Assembly (NCBI GenBank): GCA_029884455.1
Contig: JAOUHU010000022.1
Location: 1-44,661, forward strand
Origin: Gammaproteobacteria bacterium
GTDB taxonomy: Bacteria > Pseudomonadota > Gammaproteobacteria > Steroidobacterales > Woeseiaceae
Direction of reading: 5' to 3'
Length of the DNA: 44,661 bases
Positions 8,997 through 16,589 of this stretch are shown here, in pieces; position 1 is the first letter of the stretch, and every line of letters starts with the position of its first letter. Below the pieces are notes generated by a model that had not been told where the DNA came from, made no database searches, and saw nothing but the letters and a program-made list of their open reading frames with translations. A program made the translations under genes and the position numbers.

Positions 8997-9806
8997 TCAA
9001 GAACCTTGCCCGTGTTCCTTGAGCTTCAGGACATGCGCCAGCAGCGAGCGCTCCGCCAGTGCACGCAGTTTCGGCTCGATCTCCGGGTAGACATGCGGCA
9101 CCAGCTCATGCGTTGTCAACTCCGGATTGGCCTGCATTGCAGCCAGCACTTTGGCCTCACGCTGCAAGCGGTGCTCGATGATCCAGTCAATCACGCGTTC
9201 CGGCTCATGCAGGAGCCCGCCATGCCCCGGTGCCAGCGCCTTGACGCGCAGGGCCTTGCAGCGGCTGAGCGACTGCAGGTAGTCGCGCATGTTGCCGTCG
9301 GGCGGATCGATCACCACCGTCGATCCGTCAATGATGTGGTCACCCGTAAATAGCCAGTTCAGCCGCGTGTGCAGGTAACAGAGGTGATTCGACGCATGGC
9401 CCGGCGTATGCACGGCGCGCAAGCAGAACTCATCGCTCTCCAGTACATCGCCATCGGCCAGCACGCGATCCGGCATAAATGTCCGGTCCTGGTGCCCGGC
9501 TGCGGGCGCAGGCATGCCGAGCACCTCGGCACCGGTCGCGGCCGCGAGCGCGCGCACCGCGGGTGAATGATCCGGATGCGTATGCGTGACCAGGATCCAG
9601 CGTATGGAACCTGTTGATTTTTCTCTTATTTTATCAATATGCCGGGAGATCGCAGGGCCCGGATCGATGACCGCAATCGCTTCGTTGCCTATTAAATAAG
9701 TATTCGTGCCCGGCCCCGTCATCATGGATGGATTCGGCGCCAGCAGTCGGCGCACGCCGTCGGCCAACTCGCTAAACGCGGCGACTGTCGGCGCGAACGG
9801 GCTCAC
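8997..9806 (-). CDS. Metallo-beta-lactamase-fold hydrolase (LACTB2-like)
   Basis: The protein has 269 residues. The metal-binding motif THTHPDHS (His75, His77, Asp79, His80) is complete, followed by HTPGHASNH and FTGDHII for the further ligands. The C-terminal helix with ILxWIIEHRLQREAKVLAA resembles the LACTB2 tail. LACTB2 relatives are RNA endonucleases or thioester-type hydrolases, so the substrate is open. The start is GTG at 9806, which shares GTGA with the stop of the upstream Nudix gene; this 4-base overlap implies translational coupling. A Nudix gene next to such a hydrolase is a recurring pair in proteobacteria and metazoan-like families (NUDT19 with LACTB2). Confidence 0.85.
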   Translation of the reverse strand: MSPFAPTVAAFSELADGVRRLLAPNPSMMTGPGTNTYLIGNEAIAVIDPGPAISRHIDKIREKSTGSIRWILVTHTHPDHSPAVRALAAATGAEVLGMPAPAAGHQDRTFMPDRVLADGDVLESDEFCLRAVHTPGHASNHLCYLHTRLNWLFTGDHIIDGSTVVIDPPDGNMRDYLQSLSRCKALRVKALAPGHGGLLHEPERVIDWIIEHRLQREAKVLAAMQANPELTTHELVPHVYPEIEPKLRALAERSLLAHVLKLKEHGQGS

Positions 9807-10528
9807 CGCAGCATCTCTGGCTTGAAAGCGGGCCGGTTGCAGACTACGCCTTTGTCACCGCAGGCCCTGGCCCAATTCAGCAGATCCGTCGTGCCATCGA
9901 ACACCGCCACCCGTTTGAGGGTTTTGCGGGTTGGATACGGTAGCTGCATTTGCCGCAACTTGCGCGCCGCGAGAATGTCGGCGGCAGGCATCCAGCAAGA
10001 CTCGACCAGCTCGCAGCCATCGTGGCTCGCGTCCTGGGCCGCCGGCAATTCGGCGAGAAAGAAGCGGGTCGAATACCGTTTCGCAATGCCGGGCGGCGTA
10101 ATCCAGAAACTGAAGTAATGCAGGCGATCGTAATGCAACTGCAGACGCCGCGCGCGCACGAACCGGTCCCAGCGCAGCGATCCCTCATTCAGCGCCGCAC
10201 GCGACTCCTGCAGTTCTGTTGCCGAAAGGCCATGTGCAGCGAGCAGCACACCCGATTCTTCAAACAGCTCGCGAATCGCTGCGCTGTAATAATCCAGCGC
10301 GCCGCGATCCAGCTGTAACAAGCGACCTGCCTGCTGCACGGAAAGACCGCTGCCAGCGTCGTGCACTAGCGCATCACTTGCCTCCAGTACTCCGCCAGGA
10401 AACGCGAACCTCGATCCGAACGACGAACCGGCGTGGCGCTTTACCATGAACACTTCGGGTCGGGGGTCGCCGGCGCGCACCAGCACGACTGTCGACGAGG
10501 GTCGCGGCGCTGCTTCTTCAGCCTGCAT
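9803..10528 (-). CDS. Nudix hydrolase (NUDT19-like, interrupted Nudix box)
   Basis: The protein has 241 residues from the ATG at 10528; the longer upstream reading runs into the preceding gene and is not convincing. A beta-strand start (STVVLVRAGDPRPEVFMVKR) leads to FPGGV (43-47). After a spacer of about 35 residues comes AIRELFEESGVLL (84-96) with the REx2EExGU half of the Nudix box. The canonical box is only 23 residues, so the box is split by an insertion, as in NUDT19-type CoA diphosphatases. A nucleoside-diphosphate-linked substrate, perhaps a CoA derivative, is inferred. It overlaps the SRPBCC gene by 11 bases and the metallo-hydrolase gene by 4. Confidence 0.85.
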   Translation of the reverse strand: MQAEEAAPRPSSTVVLVRAGDPRPEVFMVKRHAGSSFGSRFAFPGGVLEASDALVHDAGSGLSVQQAGRLLQLDRGALDYYSAAIRELFEESGVLLAAHGLSATELQESRAALNEGSLRWDRFVRARRLQLHYDRLHYFSFWITPPGIAKRYSTRFFLAELPAAQDASHDGCELVESCWMPAADILAARKLRQMQLPYPTRKTLKRVAVFDGTTDLLNWARACGDKGVVCNRPAFKPEMLR

Positions 10529-11039
10529 CGATGAAATGCTTGAGACGCTGTAGTGCATCACCGAGGACGTAATCGACGGCAGGCGCAAGACTGTCGAGTC
10601 CGTCGGGTGAATAACCGCCGACGGCGTAGGAGAAGCGAATCCGGGTACCACCCTCAACATCGAAAAATTCCCAGGTCATGTTGCCATTCACGCCCATCAA
10701 TCCAAGCGGCCCAAGCCCCCCGGTCATTCGCAGATTGACGTCGCGACTCACGGTGGTGACCATCAGGTGAACGACACCGTCACCGGACGCCTCGCAAAAG
10801 CATCCGAGCGGCCGGGCATCGATACTGAGCAAGCTCGCCTTGCCGGAAATCGTGTGGTCGGCATTCCACCACTTGTCAACATTCTGCACCGCAGCGGTCC
10901 ACGCCGCTGCGCGCGTGCCGGCCACCGTCACCTCCTGTTGCAAGGTAAAGCCGTGTTCATTCGCATCCAGCACCTCGGCCATTGCTTTATCTGCAATCAC
11001 CCCAAGTACAAGCGTCGCAGCTGCAAGAAAAATTCGCAT
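10518..11039 (-). CDS. Exported SRPBCC-fold protein
   Basis: The protein has 173 residues from the ATG at 11039, preceded by AGGG (11047-11050) at good distance. A signal peptide (MRIFLAAATLVLGVIADKAMA) is followed by a START/SRPBCC-like fold: VTVAGTRAAAWTAAVQNVDKWWNADHTISG, then TWEFFDVEGGTRIRFSY, and a long C-terminal helix. This pattern is shared by AHSA1/polyketide-cyclase-like proteins that bind hydrophobic ligands. Export to the periplasm is unusual within the superfamily and sets it apart from the cytoplasmic Nudix and hydrolase genes downstream. The ligand is unknown. Confidence 0.75.
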   Translation of the reverse strand: MRIFLAAATLVLGVIADKAMAEVLDANEHGFTLQQEVTVAGTRAAAWTAAVQNVDKWWNADHTISGKASLLSIDARPLGCFCEASGDGVVHLMVTTVSRDVNLRMTGGLGPLGLMGVNGNMTWEFFDVEGGTRIRFSYAVGGYSPDGLDSLAPAVDYVLGDALQRLKHFIDAG

Positions 11040-11084
11040 ATGAGTTACCCTGTTTGCCAGCAGCAAGCTTAACCCAATAATCAG

Positions 11085-11975
11085 GTGCGGCCGAGTGTGA
11101 GCGACGACCTACGCGTAGTATTTCAAAGCAATCATCGAGCCGACTGTGCGGACCGGGCACTGGTGCTTGCTGCCGCGCAGATACCGTTCCAGAGCGTCAC
11201 CGACACAATCTCCTGCGCCTTGCTGGTACCGGCGGAATTCTCAGCCCGGGCGATGCATGAGCTCACCCAATATGACAATGAAAATCCGCCGCTCGTCGAG
11301 CAGAAACCACCTGCAATTGTTTACCAGAACGCAATACCCGGTTTGCTTGGCTATGCGTTGCTGATCTGCGGCATCGCCGCGATCGTGAGCTCGGCGCCAC
11401 TCGCGCAGGACTGGTATGTCGCAGGCAGAGTCGATGGTGCCCTGATTCGTGCTGGCGAATGGTGGCGCACGGTGACCGCGCTGACACTGCACTCCGGCCT
11501 GCAGCACCTGCTTGGTAATCTCGGCTTCGGCCTTTTTTTCGGTCTTTTTGCCGGCCGCCTGCTGGGTTCCGGCGTTGCCTGGCTGGCAATCGTGGTGGCT
11601 GCCGCCAGCGGCAATGTCCTGAATACGCTGTTGCTCGAGTCCACGCACCGGGCCGTCGGCGCGTCGACCGCTGTGTTCGCAGCGCTCGGCCTGATCGCTG
11701 GCTATGTCTGGCGCGGCAAGCTGATGCGACAGGATCGATGGCCGTATCGCGTCGGCCCGATCGTGGGTGGCTTCGCCTTGCTCATGTATACGGGCACTGG
11801 CACCGAGACCACCGATGTGGGTGCCCACCTGATGGGTTTTCTCTGCGGGCTTGGCGGCGGTATCTTGCTCGCTGCCGCACGCAATCGTTTGCTCAGTTTT
11901 CGTTTGCAGATCGCTTGCGGTCTGACGGCCATCGTGCTGGTCGCCGCTGCCTGGATCGCAGCCCTGCACAGCTGA
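11085..11975 (+). CDS. Rhomboid family intramembrane serine protease
   Basis: The protein has 296 residues if the GTG at 11085 is used; GTG at 11097 is a possible alternative. It has a cytoplasmic N-terminal domain (residues about 8-80) of the kind seen in many proteobacterial rhomboids. Six or seven membrane segments carry the full active site: His136, His141 and Asn145 in the HSGLQHLLGN block, the nucleophile Ser194 in VGASTAVF, and His248 in GAHLMGF. It cleaves membrane-protein substrates within the bilayer; the client is unknown. It diverges from the exported SRPBCC gene with only 45 bases between them, so the two promoters must be very compact. Confidence 0.9.
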   Translation: MRPSVSDDLRVVFQSNHRADCADRALVLAAAQIPFQSVTDTISCALLVPAEFSARAMHELTQYDNENPPLVEQKPPAIVYQNAIPGLLGYALLICGIAAIVSSAPLAQDWYVAGRVDGALIRAGEWWRTVTALTLHSGLQHLLGNLGFGLFFGLFAGRLLGSGVAWLAIVVAAASGNVLNTLLLESTHRAVGASTAVFAALGLIAGYVWRGKLMRQDRWPYRVGPIVGGFALLMYTGTGTETTDVGAHLMGFLCGLGGGILLAAARNRLLSFRLQIACGLTAIVLVAAAWIAALHS

Positions 11976-12038
11976 TTTGCGGCCGAATCGTGTAGAATTC
12001 TGCGTCGAGTAGCAACCCGGGCGAGCGTCGCGGCTGGC

Positions 12039-13157
12039 ATGAAAAAAATCCTGCTGTTGTTGTTCCTGTTAAGCATTGTTCTTGCCATCGTCGTTTGGCT
12101 GCGACATGGAGGCGGTGAGCCGTTCACCAGTATCGCCGGCACGCCGCTTATTGCCGAGAGCGAATTGCAGGAAGTCCTCGCGTACGACGAACCAATTGGC
12201 AATGTGGCAGTGAGTGCCGCCGGCGAAGTCTTCTTCACCATCCACCCGGAGTCCCGGCCGCAGGGCAACAAGCTGATGCATTTCGTCAACGGTGCATCGG
12301 TGCCGTTTCCGGACGTCGGCTCGCAGCGCCGATTATTCGACACGGTGCTGGGTATCGTGATCGACCGGCAAAACCGCCTCTGGACCATCGACCACGGTAA
12401 CCATGGCATGCGTTCAGCGCGGCTGCTCGCATTTGACGTCGCAACGGGTGAGCTGATCCACGACCAGCGCTTCGACGCGTCGATCGCACCAGCCGGGTCT
12501 TACCTGCAGGACCTGCAGGTAAGCCGTGACGGACGCACCGTTATCATCGCGGATGCCAGTTTCTGGCGTAAGCGCCCGGCGCTGATCGTCTACGACATTG
12601 GCACCGCGACTGCGCGCCGTGTTCTGCAGGGGCATGTGTCCGTGTCTGCCGAAAATTATGTGATTCACAACCACGGTAATAAAATGACATTCGGCGCCGG
12701 ACTGGTGACTCTCAAGGGCGGCGTTGACGGCATTGCACTGGACCAGGAGTGGCTGTATTTCGGAGCGATCAATGCTGCGGCTTTGTATCGCATACAGCTT
12801 GCTGATCTCACGGACCGCAGCGCCCCGGATTCACAACTGGCCGCACGTGTTGAGCGCTACGCGGACAAACCGCTCAGCGACGGGTTCAGCATTGATGTTG
12901 CGGGCAACGTATATGTCACCGACGTAGAGCATGGCGCTGTTTTCCGCATTGCCGGGGATCGCGAACCAAAAACCCTGGTGCGCTCGCAGCGGATTCGCTG
13001 GGCCGACAGTTTGTCGTTCGGCCCGGACGGCTGGTTGTACGTTGCGGACAGCGCACTTTTCAATGTTGTATTGCAGTCGCGCGAGCACATCAAGGCGAAC
13101 GGGCCTTACCGGATCTACCGCCTCCAGGCCGGCATCGAAGGCACGCCCGGACAATAG
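12039..13157 (+). CDS. Major-royal-jelly-protein-like beta-propeller, membrane-anchored
   Basis: The protein has 372 residues. An N-terminal hydrophobic anchor (residues 3-21) is followed by a propeller with the signatures of the royal jelly/yellow protein family: LGIVIDRQNRLWTIDHG, VYDI, a central GVDGIALD with WLYFGAINAAALYRI, and SDGFSIDVAGNVYVTDVEHGAV. Bacterial members are sometimes annotated as dopachrome-tautomerase-related, but no reaction is established. It is probably periplasmic and tethered to the inner membrane. It lies 63 bases after the rhomboid gene and 52 before mscS on the same strand. There is no strong Shine-Dalgarno sequence before the ATG. Confidence 0.8.
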   Translation: MKKILLLLFLLSIVLAIVVWLRHGGGEPFTSIAGTPLIAESELQEVLAYDEPIGNVAVSAAGEVFFTIHPESRPQGNKLMHFVNGASVPFPDVGSQRRLFDTVLGIVIDRQNRLWTIDHGNHGMRSARLLAFDVATGELIHDQRFDASIAPAGSYLQDLQVSRDGRTVIIADASFWRKRPALIVYDIGTATARRVLQGHVSVSAENYVIHNHGNKMTFGAGLVTLKGGVDGIALDQEWLYFGAINAAALYRIQLADLTDRSAPDSQLAARVERYADKPLSDGFSIDVAGNVYVTDVEHGAVFRIAGDREPKTLVRSQRIRWADSLSFGPDGWLYVADSALFNVVLQSREHIKANGPYRIYRLQAGIEGTPGQ

Positions 13158-13209
13158 CCTGCTTACCAGCCAATTCTACAAATAGTTTATAAAACAGAGA
13201 GTTATTCTG

Positions 13210-14061
13210 ATGGATTTAACACAACTTCCTGAGCTGGGAACGAGCTGGAACGATTTGCTCGCAACCCTGCAAACCACGGGTGTCGAATTCGGCATCAACG
13301 TCGTGACTGCAATCGCGATTTTCTATTTCGGCAGGCTGGCTATCGGCCTGCTGGTGCGCGGACTGCGCAAACTCATGCAGGCGCAGGAGATCGATGCGAC
13401 GCTCGAAACCTTTGCCTGCAATCTCGTTCGCATGGTGCTGTTGACGTTTGTGCTGATCGCGTCGATCAGCGCTCTCGGCATCCAGACGACGTCGTTTATC
13501 GCCGTACTCGGTGCCGCGGGACTGGCCGTGGGCCTGGCCTTGCAGGGCTCACTGGCAAATTTTGCGTCCGGCGTATTGATCGTGCTGTTCCGGCCATACC
13601 GGGTCGGCGATTTTGTCGAAGCCGCTGGTATTTCCGGTACCGTCGTCGAGGTACAGATTCTGACCACAATATTCAGGAGCGGCGACAACAAGCGCATCAT
13701 CGTGCCGAATGGGCAGGTCATGAACAGTATAATTACCAACCACTCCGCTAACGACACGCGCCGCATAGACATGCTGATCGGAGTAAGTTACAGCGACGAC
13801 CTGGACAAGGTGCGCGCAACGCTCACCGCAATTCTCGATGCCGAGCCCCGCGTACTCAAGGACCCGGCGTACACGGTCGCCGTCTCGGAGCTCGCCGACA
13901 GCAGCGTTAATTTCGTGGTCCGCCCCTGGGCCAGAACCGAAGACTACTGGAGCGTATTGTTTGCCCTGACCGAGTCGATCAAGAAGCGATTTGACGAGGA
14001 GGGAATTTCGATTCCGTTCCCGCAACGCGATGTGCATGTGTACCAGGCCTCGGCAAACTAG
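13210..14061 (+). CDS. Small-conductance mechanosensitive channel (MscS family)
   Basis: The protein has 283 residues, the length of E. coli MscS. Three N-terminal membrane segments end in the glycine/alanine-rich pore helix (VLGAAGLAVGLALQGSLANF), followed by RPYRVGDFVE, IIVPNGQVM and the cytoplasmic beta and C-terminal domains. It opens on membrane tension and relieves hypo-osmotic stress. GAGAG lies upstream of the ATG, and a possible -10 (TATAAA, 13188-13193) suggests a promoter of its own. The stop overlaps that of the convergent CDF gene in CTAG. Confidence 0.95.
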   Translation: MDLTQLPELGTSWNDLLATLQTTGVEFGINVVTAIAIFYFGRLAIGLLVRGLRKLMQAQEIDATLETFACNLVRMVLLTFVLIASISALGIQTTSFIAVLGAAGLAVGLALQGSLANFASGVLIVLFRPYRVGDFVEAAGISGTVVEVQILTTIFRSGDNKRIIVPNGQVMNSIITNHSANDTRRIDMLIGVSYSDDLDKVRATLTAILDAEPRVLKDPAYTVAVSELADSSVNFVVRPWARTEDYWSVLFALTESIKKRFDEEGISIPFPQRDVHVYQASAN

Positions 14062-14972
14062 TCCTCAACGTCGGGCTCAATAAAGCACCAGGCAAGATGT
14101 GGGACATGCTGCTTGAGCGTGCACTCCAGCGCATTGATATGCGCAATGGCGGTTTCGATGTCCACACCCGCGCTGATGCGCACCTTAGCCGCCAGCATGG
14201 TATCCGGGCCGAACTGGATCGTGATCACCTTGAATGCTTTCTCGATGCCGGGCTGCGTGGCAATAATCGTGTTGATCGCGGCCACGATCTCCGGGTCGGC
14301 GGAGCGACCGACGAGCAGAGATCGGACGCGCATCGCGATAAACACCGAGATCACGAGCAGTACGACACCGATACAGATCGAACCGATCGCGTCATAAACA
14401 GGATTGCCGGTGACTGCGGCCAGCAACAGGAAGCCAAGCGCCAGCAGCAGTCCTACCAGTGCGCCAATGTCCTCACCCAGTACGACCACGAGTTCGGCGT
14501 TGCGCGTGCCCTTAAGCCAGGCGCGGAACGGCCGGTTGCCGCGAATCAGTTTGATCTCCCTGAGACAGCCGAGCAGCGAGCCACTCTCCAACGCGATCGC
14601 CGCGACCAGTACTGCAATTGCAATCCAGAGATACGACAGGCCTTCGGGCTCACTGAGCTTGTGCAGGCCCTCGTAGATTGAAAATACGCCGCCGAGAGAA
14701 AACAACATCAGGGCCACCAGAAAACTCCAGAAATAGCTGAGCTTGCCGTAGCCAAGAGGGTGTTCGCTGTCGGGCGGCCGCTGCGCCTGCTTCAGGCCCA
14801 GGTACAACAGCACCTGGTTGCCGGTATCTGCGTAAGAATGAATCGCTTCGGCGAGCATGCTGCCCGAACCTGTCAGCCACGCTGCCCAGCTCTTCGCCAG
14901 TGCAATACCGAAATTCGCGATAAAAGCGTAAAGAATTGCTCTCGCAGTGGAATTATGTGAGCTTGAAGCCAT
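14058..14972 (-). CDS. Cation diffusion facilitator, ZnT9-like branch
   Basis: The protein has 304 residues with six predicted membrane segments and a C-terminal cytoplasmic ferredoxin-like domain (FGPDTMLAAKVRIS). The TM2 metal site HSYAD is present. In TM5 the usual HxxxD is replaced by a GEDIGALVG segment, as in the SLC30A9/ZnT9 branch, where the usual histidine is absent. The family exports divalent cations such as Zn, Mn or Co using the proton gradient; the altered TM5 site makes metal choice and transport activity uncertain. It is transcribed alone and diverges from the small lipoprotein gene at 15051. Confidence 0.9.
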   Translation of the reverse strand: MASSSHNSTARAILYAFIANFGIALAKSWAAWLTGSGSMLAEAIHSYADTGNQVLLYLGLKQAQRPPDSEHPLGYGKLSYFWSFLVALMLFSLGGVFSIYEGLHKLSEPEGLSYLWIAIAVLVAAIALESGSLLGCLREIKLIRGNRPFRAWLKGTRNAELVVVLGEDIGALVGLLLALGFLLLAAVTGNPVYDAIGSICIGVVLLVISVFIAMRVRSLLVGRSADPEIVAAINTIIATQPGIEKAFKVITIQFGPDTMLAAKVRISAGVDIETAIAHINALECTLKQHVPHLAWCFIEPDVED

Positions 14973-15050
14973 CGAATAGTCCGTATGCTGTCAACGTTGG
15001 GCTAATTGACACGTTATTGCTAGCAGAGATTAACAAGCCTCGGTGAAACT

Positions 15051-15413
15051 ATGCGTACATTCTTTATGCTTGCCGCCATGACCCTGGCCGGGCAGCTCGC
15101 AGGCTGCGCCGCACACCCCGACCCGATCATTGATACCAAGGGCGTCGATGCCGACGCCATGGCCATAGACTGGCAGGAGTGCGAGGCCTATACCGAGGAA
15201 ATTTCGATCGCGAAAGGGACCGCCAAGGGCGCGGGACTTGGGGCCGCGATTGGCGCCGTGGTCGGCTCTATCGGGGGTCGTGGCGACGCCGGCGAGGATG
15301 CAGCCTATGGCGCGGTGTACGGCGGTACGGATTCCGGGCTCGAAGCCGACCGCGAGCGCCAGGAAGTGTTCAAGCGTTGCATGCGTGGTCGAGGCTACCG
15401 GGTATTGAATTAG
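15051..15413 (+). CDS. Small glycine-zipper lipoprotein
   Basis: The protein has 120 residues. A lipoprotein signal ends in the lipobox LAGC (Cys19). The central part (GTAKGAGLGAAIGAVVGSIGG) is a glycine-zipper segment that can insert in or lie on a membrane; the C-terminal helix has a second Cys (KRCMRGRGY). Such small lipoproteins resemble the SlyB/OsmB/YMGG group and are often stress-related. A TTGACA (15006-15011) lies 39 bases before the start, but the -10 is poor. It is followed 37 bases later by the radical SAM gene. Confidence 0.8.
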   Translation: MRTFFMLAAMTLAGQLAGCAAHPDPIIDTKGVDADAMAIDWQECEAYTEEISIAKGTAKGAGLGAAIGAVVGSIGGRGDAGEDAAYGAVYGGTDSGLEADRERQEVFKRCMRGRGYRVLN

Positions 15414-15450
15414 CGTATACTGTACGTCCATACAGCTATTGAGCGCGCTC

Positions 15451-16509
15451 ATGCCAGTACATAAGAGCCGAGGTGCCGTGTCGGCACCGGCAGGACGTTT
15501 CGCCCGTCAGCAACTTGAGTTTTCTGCGGAAGAGGCCCAGCGGAGCAGCGAGATTGCGCCGCGCACAGTGCTGACCGCCATGCAGGCCGGGCGAATTATC
15601 AGCAGTAACGAATCACCTGACGTACCCTTCAATCGCTCGATCAACCCCTACCAGGGGTGCGAACACGGCTGCATATACTGCTACGCGCGCCCCAGCCATA
15701 GCTACCTCGACCTGTCGCCCGGGCTCGATTTCGAAACGCGCATTTTTTACAAACCGAACGCCGCCGAGCGTCTGCTGGCTGCCTGGGAGCAGCGCGATTA
15801 CGAATGCGAACCAATTACCATTGGTGCGAATACCGATCCGTACCAGCCTGCTGAGAAATCGACCCTGGTCACACGCTCATTGCTCGAGGTCTTCAAGCGC
15901 CATCAGCATCCGGTCAACCTGATCACCAAGAGCGCCCTCATTACGCGCGACATCGACCTGCTTTCCTGGCTCGCCGAGCGCAATCTTTGCTCCGTGGCTG
16001 TCAGCGTGCCGACACTCGATGTCAAGCTGAAACGCATCATGGAACCAAGGGTGCCCTCGGCGGAAGCCCGGCTGAAAGCAATTAAGGTCCTGAGCAGCAA
16101 CGGAATTCCAACCAGTGTGCTGGTAGCGCCGATAATCCCGGCCATTAACGACGCCGAGATCGAGCGCATCCTCGAAGCTGTCGCTGAAGCCGGGGCGACA
16201 CATGCGAGTTATATTTTTCTGCGCTTGCCGCACGAAGTCAGGGAATTGTTTATCGAGTGGCTGCAGGCGCATTTTCCCGATCGCGCCGCGCATGTCATGA
16301 GCCTGGTTCGGCAGGCAAGTGGCGGCAAGGATTATGACAATCGATTTGGTGTTCGACAGCGAGGCCGCGGGCCTTATGCGGATGTACTCAGCAAGCGCTT
16401 TCAGAATGCCTGCAAGCGTTTCGGCCTTGCCGGCGATCGCTACCAGCGGACACTCGATTGCACGCGATTTGCCCGGCCTGGAGTGCAACAACTCGGACTG
16501 AATCTGTAG
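15451..16509 (+). CDS. Radical SAM protein, PA0069/Rv2578c family
   Basis: The protein has 352 residues from the ATG at 15451; a TTG four codons upstream is possible. The cluster motif is CEHGCIYCYARP, with Cys70, Cys74 and Cys77 (CX3CX2C), which binds the [4Fe-4S] cluster that cleaves SAM. The N-terminal phrase NESPDVPFNRSINPYQGCEHGC is diagnostic of the PA0069/Rv2578c group, related to the spore photoproduct lyase clan. Later GANTDPYQPAEK and the TIM-barrel strands are intact. The reaction is unknown; DNA repair is often suggested by similarity but not shown. Confidence 0.9.
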   Translation: MPVHKSRGAVSAPAGRFARQQLEFSAEEAQRSSEIAPRTVLTAMQAGRIISSNESPDVPFNRSINPYQGCEHGCIYCYARPSHSYLDLSPGLDFETRIFYKPNAAERLLAAWEQRDYECEPITIGANTDPYQPAEKSTLVTRSLLEVFKRHQHPVNLITKSALITRDIDLLSWLAERNLCSVAVSVPTLDVKLKRIMEPRVPSAEARLKAIKVLSSNGIPTSVLVAPIIPAINDAEIERILEAVAEAGATHASYIFLRLPHEVRELFIEWLQAHFPDRAAHVMSLVRQASGGKDYDNRFGVRQRGRGPYADVLSKRFQNACKRFGLAGDRYQRTLDCTRFARPGVQQLGLNL

Positions 16510-16589
16510 CAAATCCGGTATAGTAGCGGCGAGCTACAGCGTCAATGAATCGCGAACTTCTCCCGCCAACTCAAGTCCTAAGACAACAA

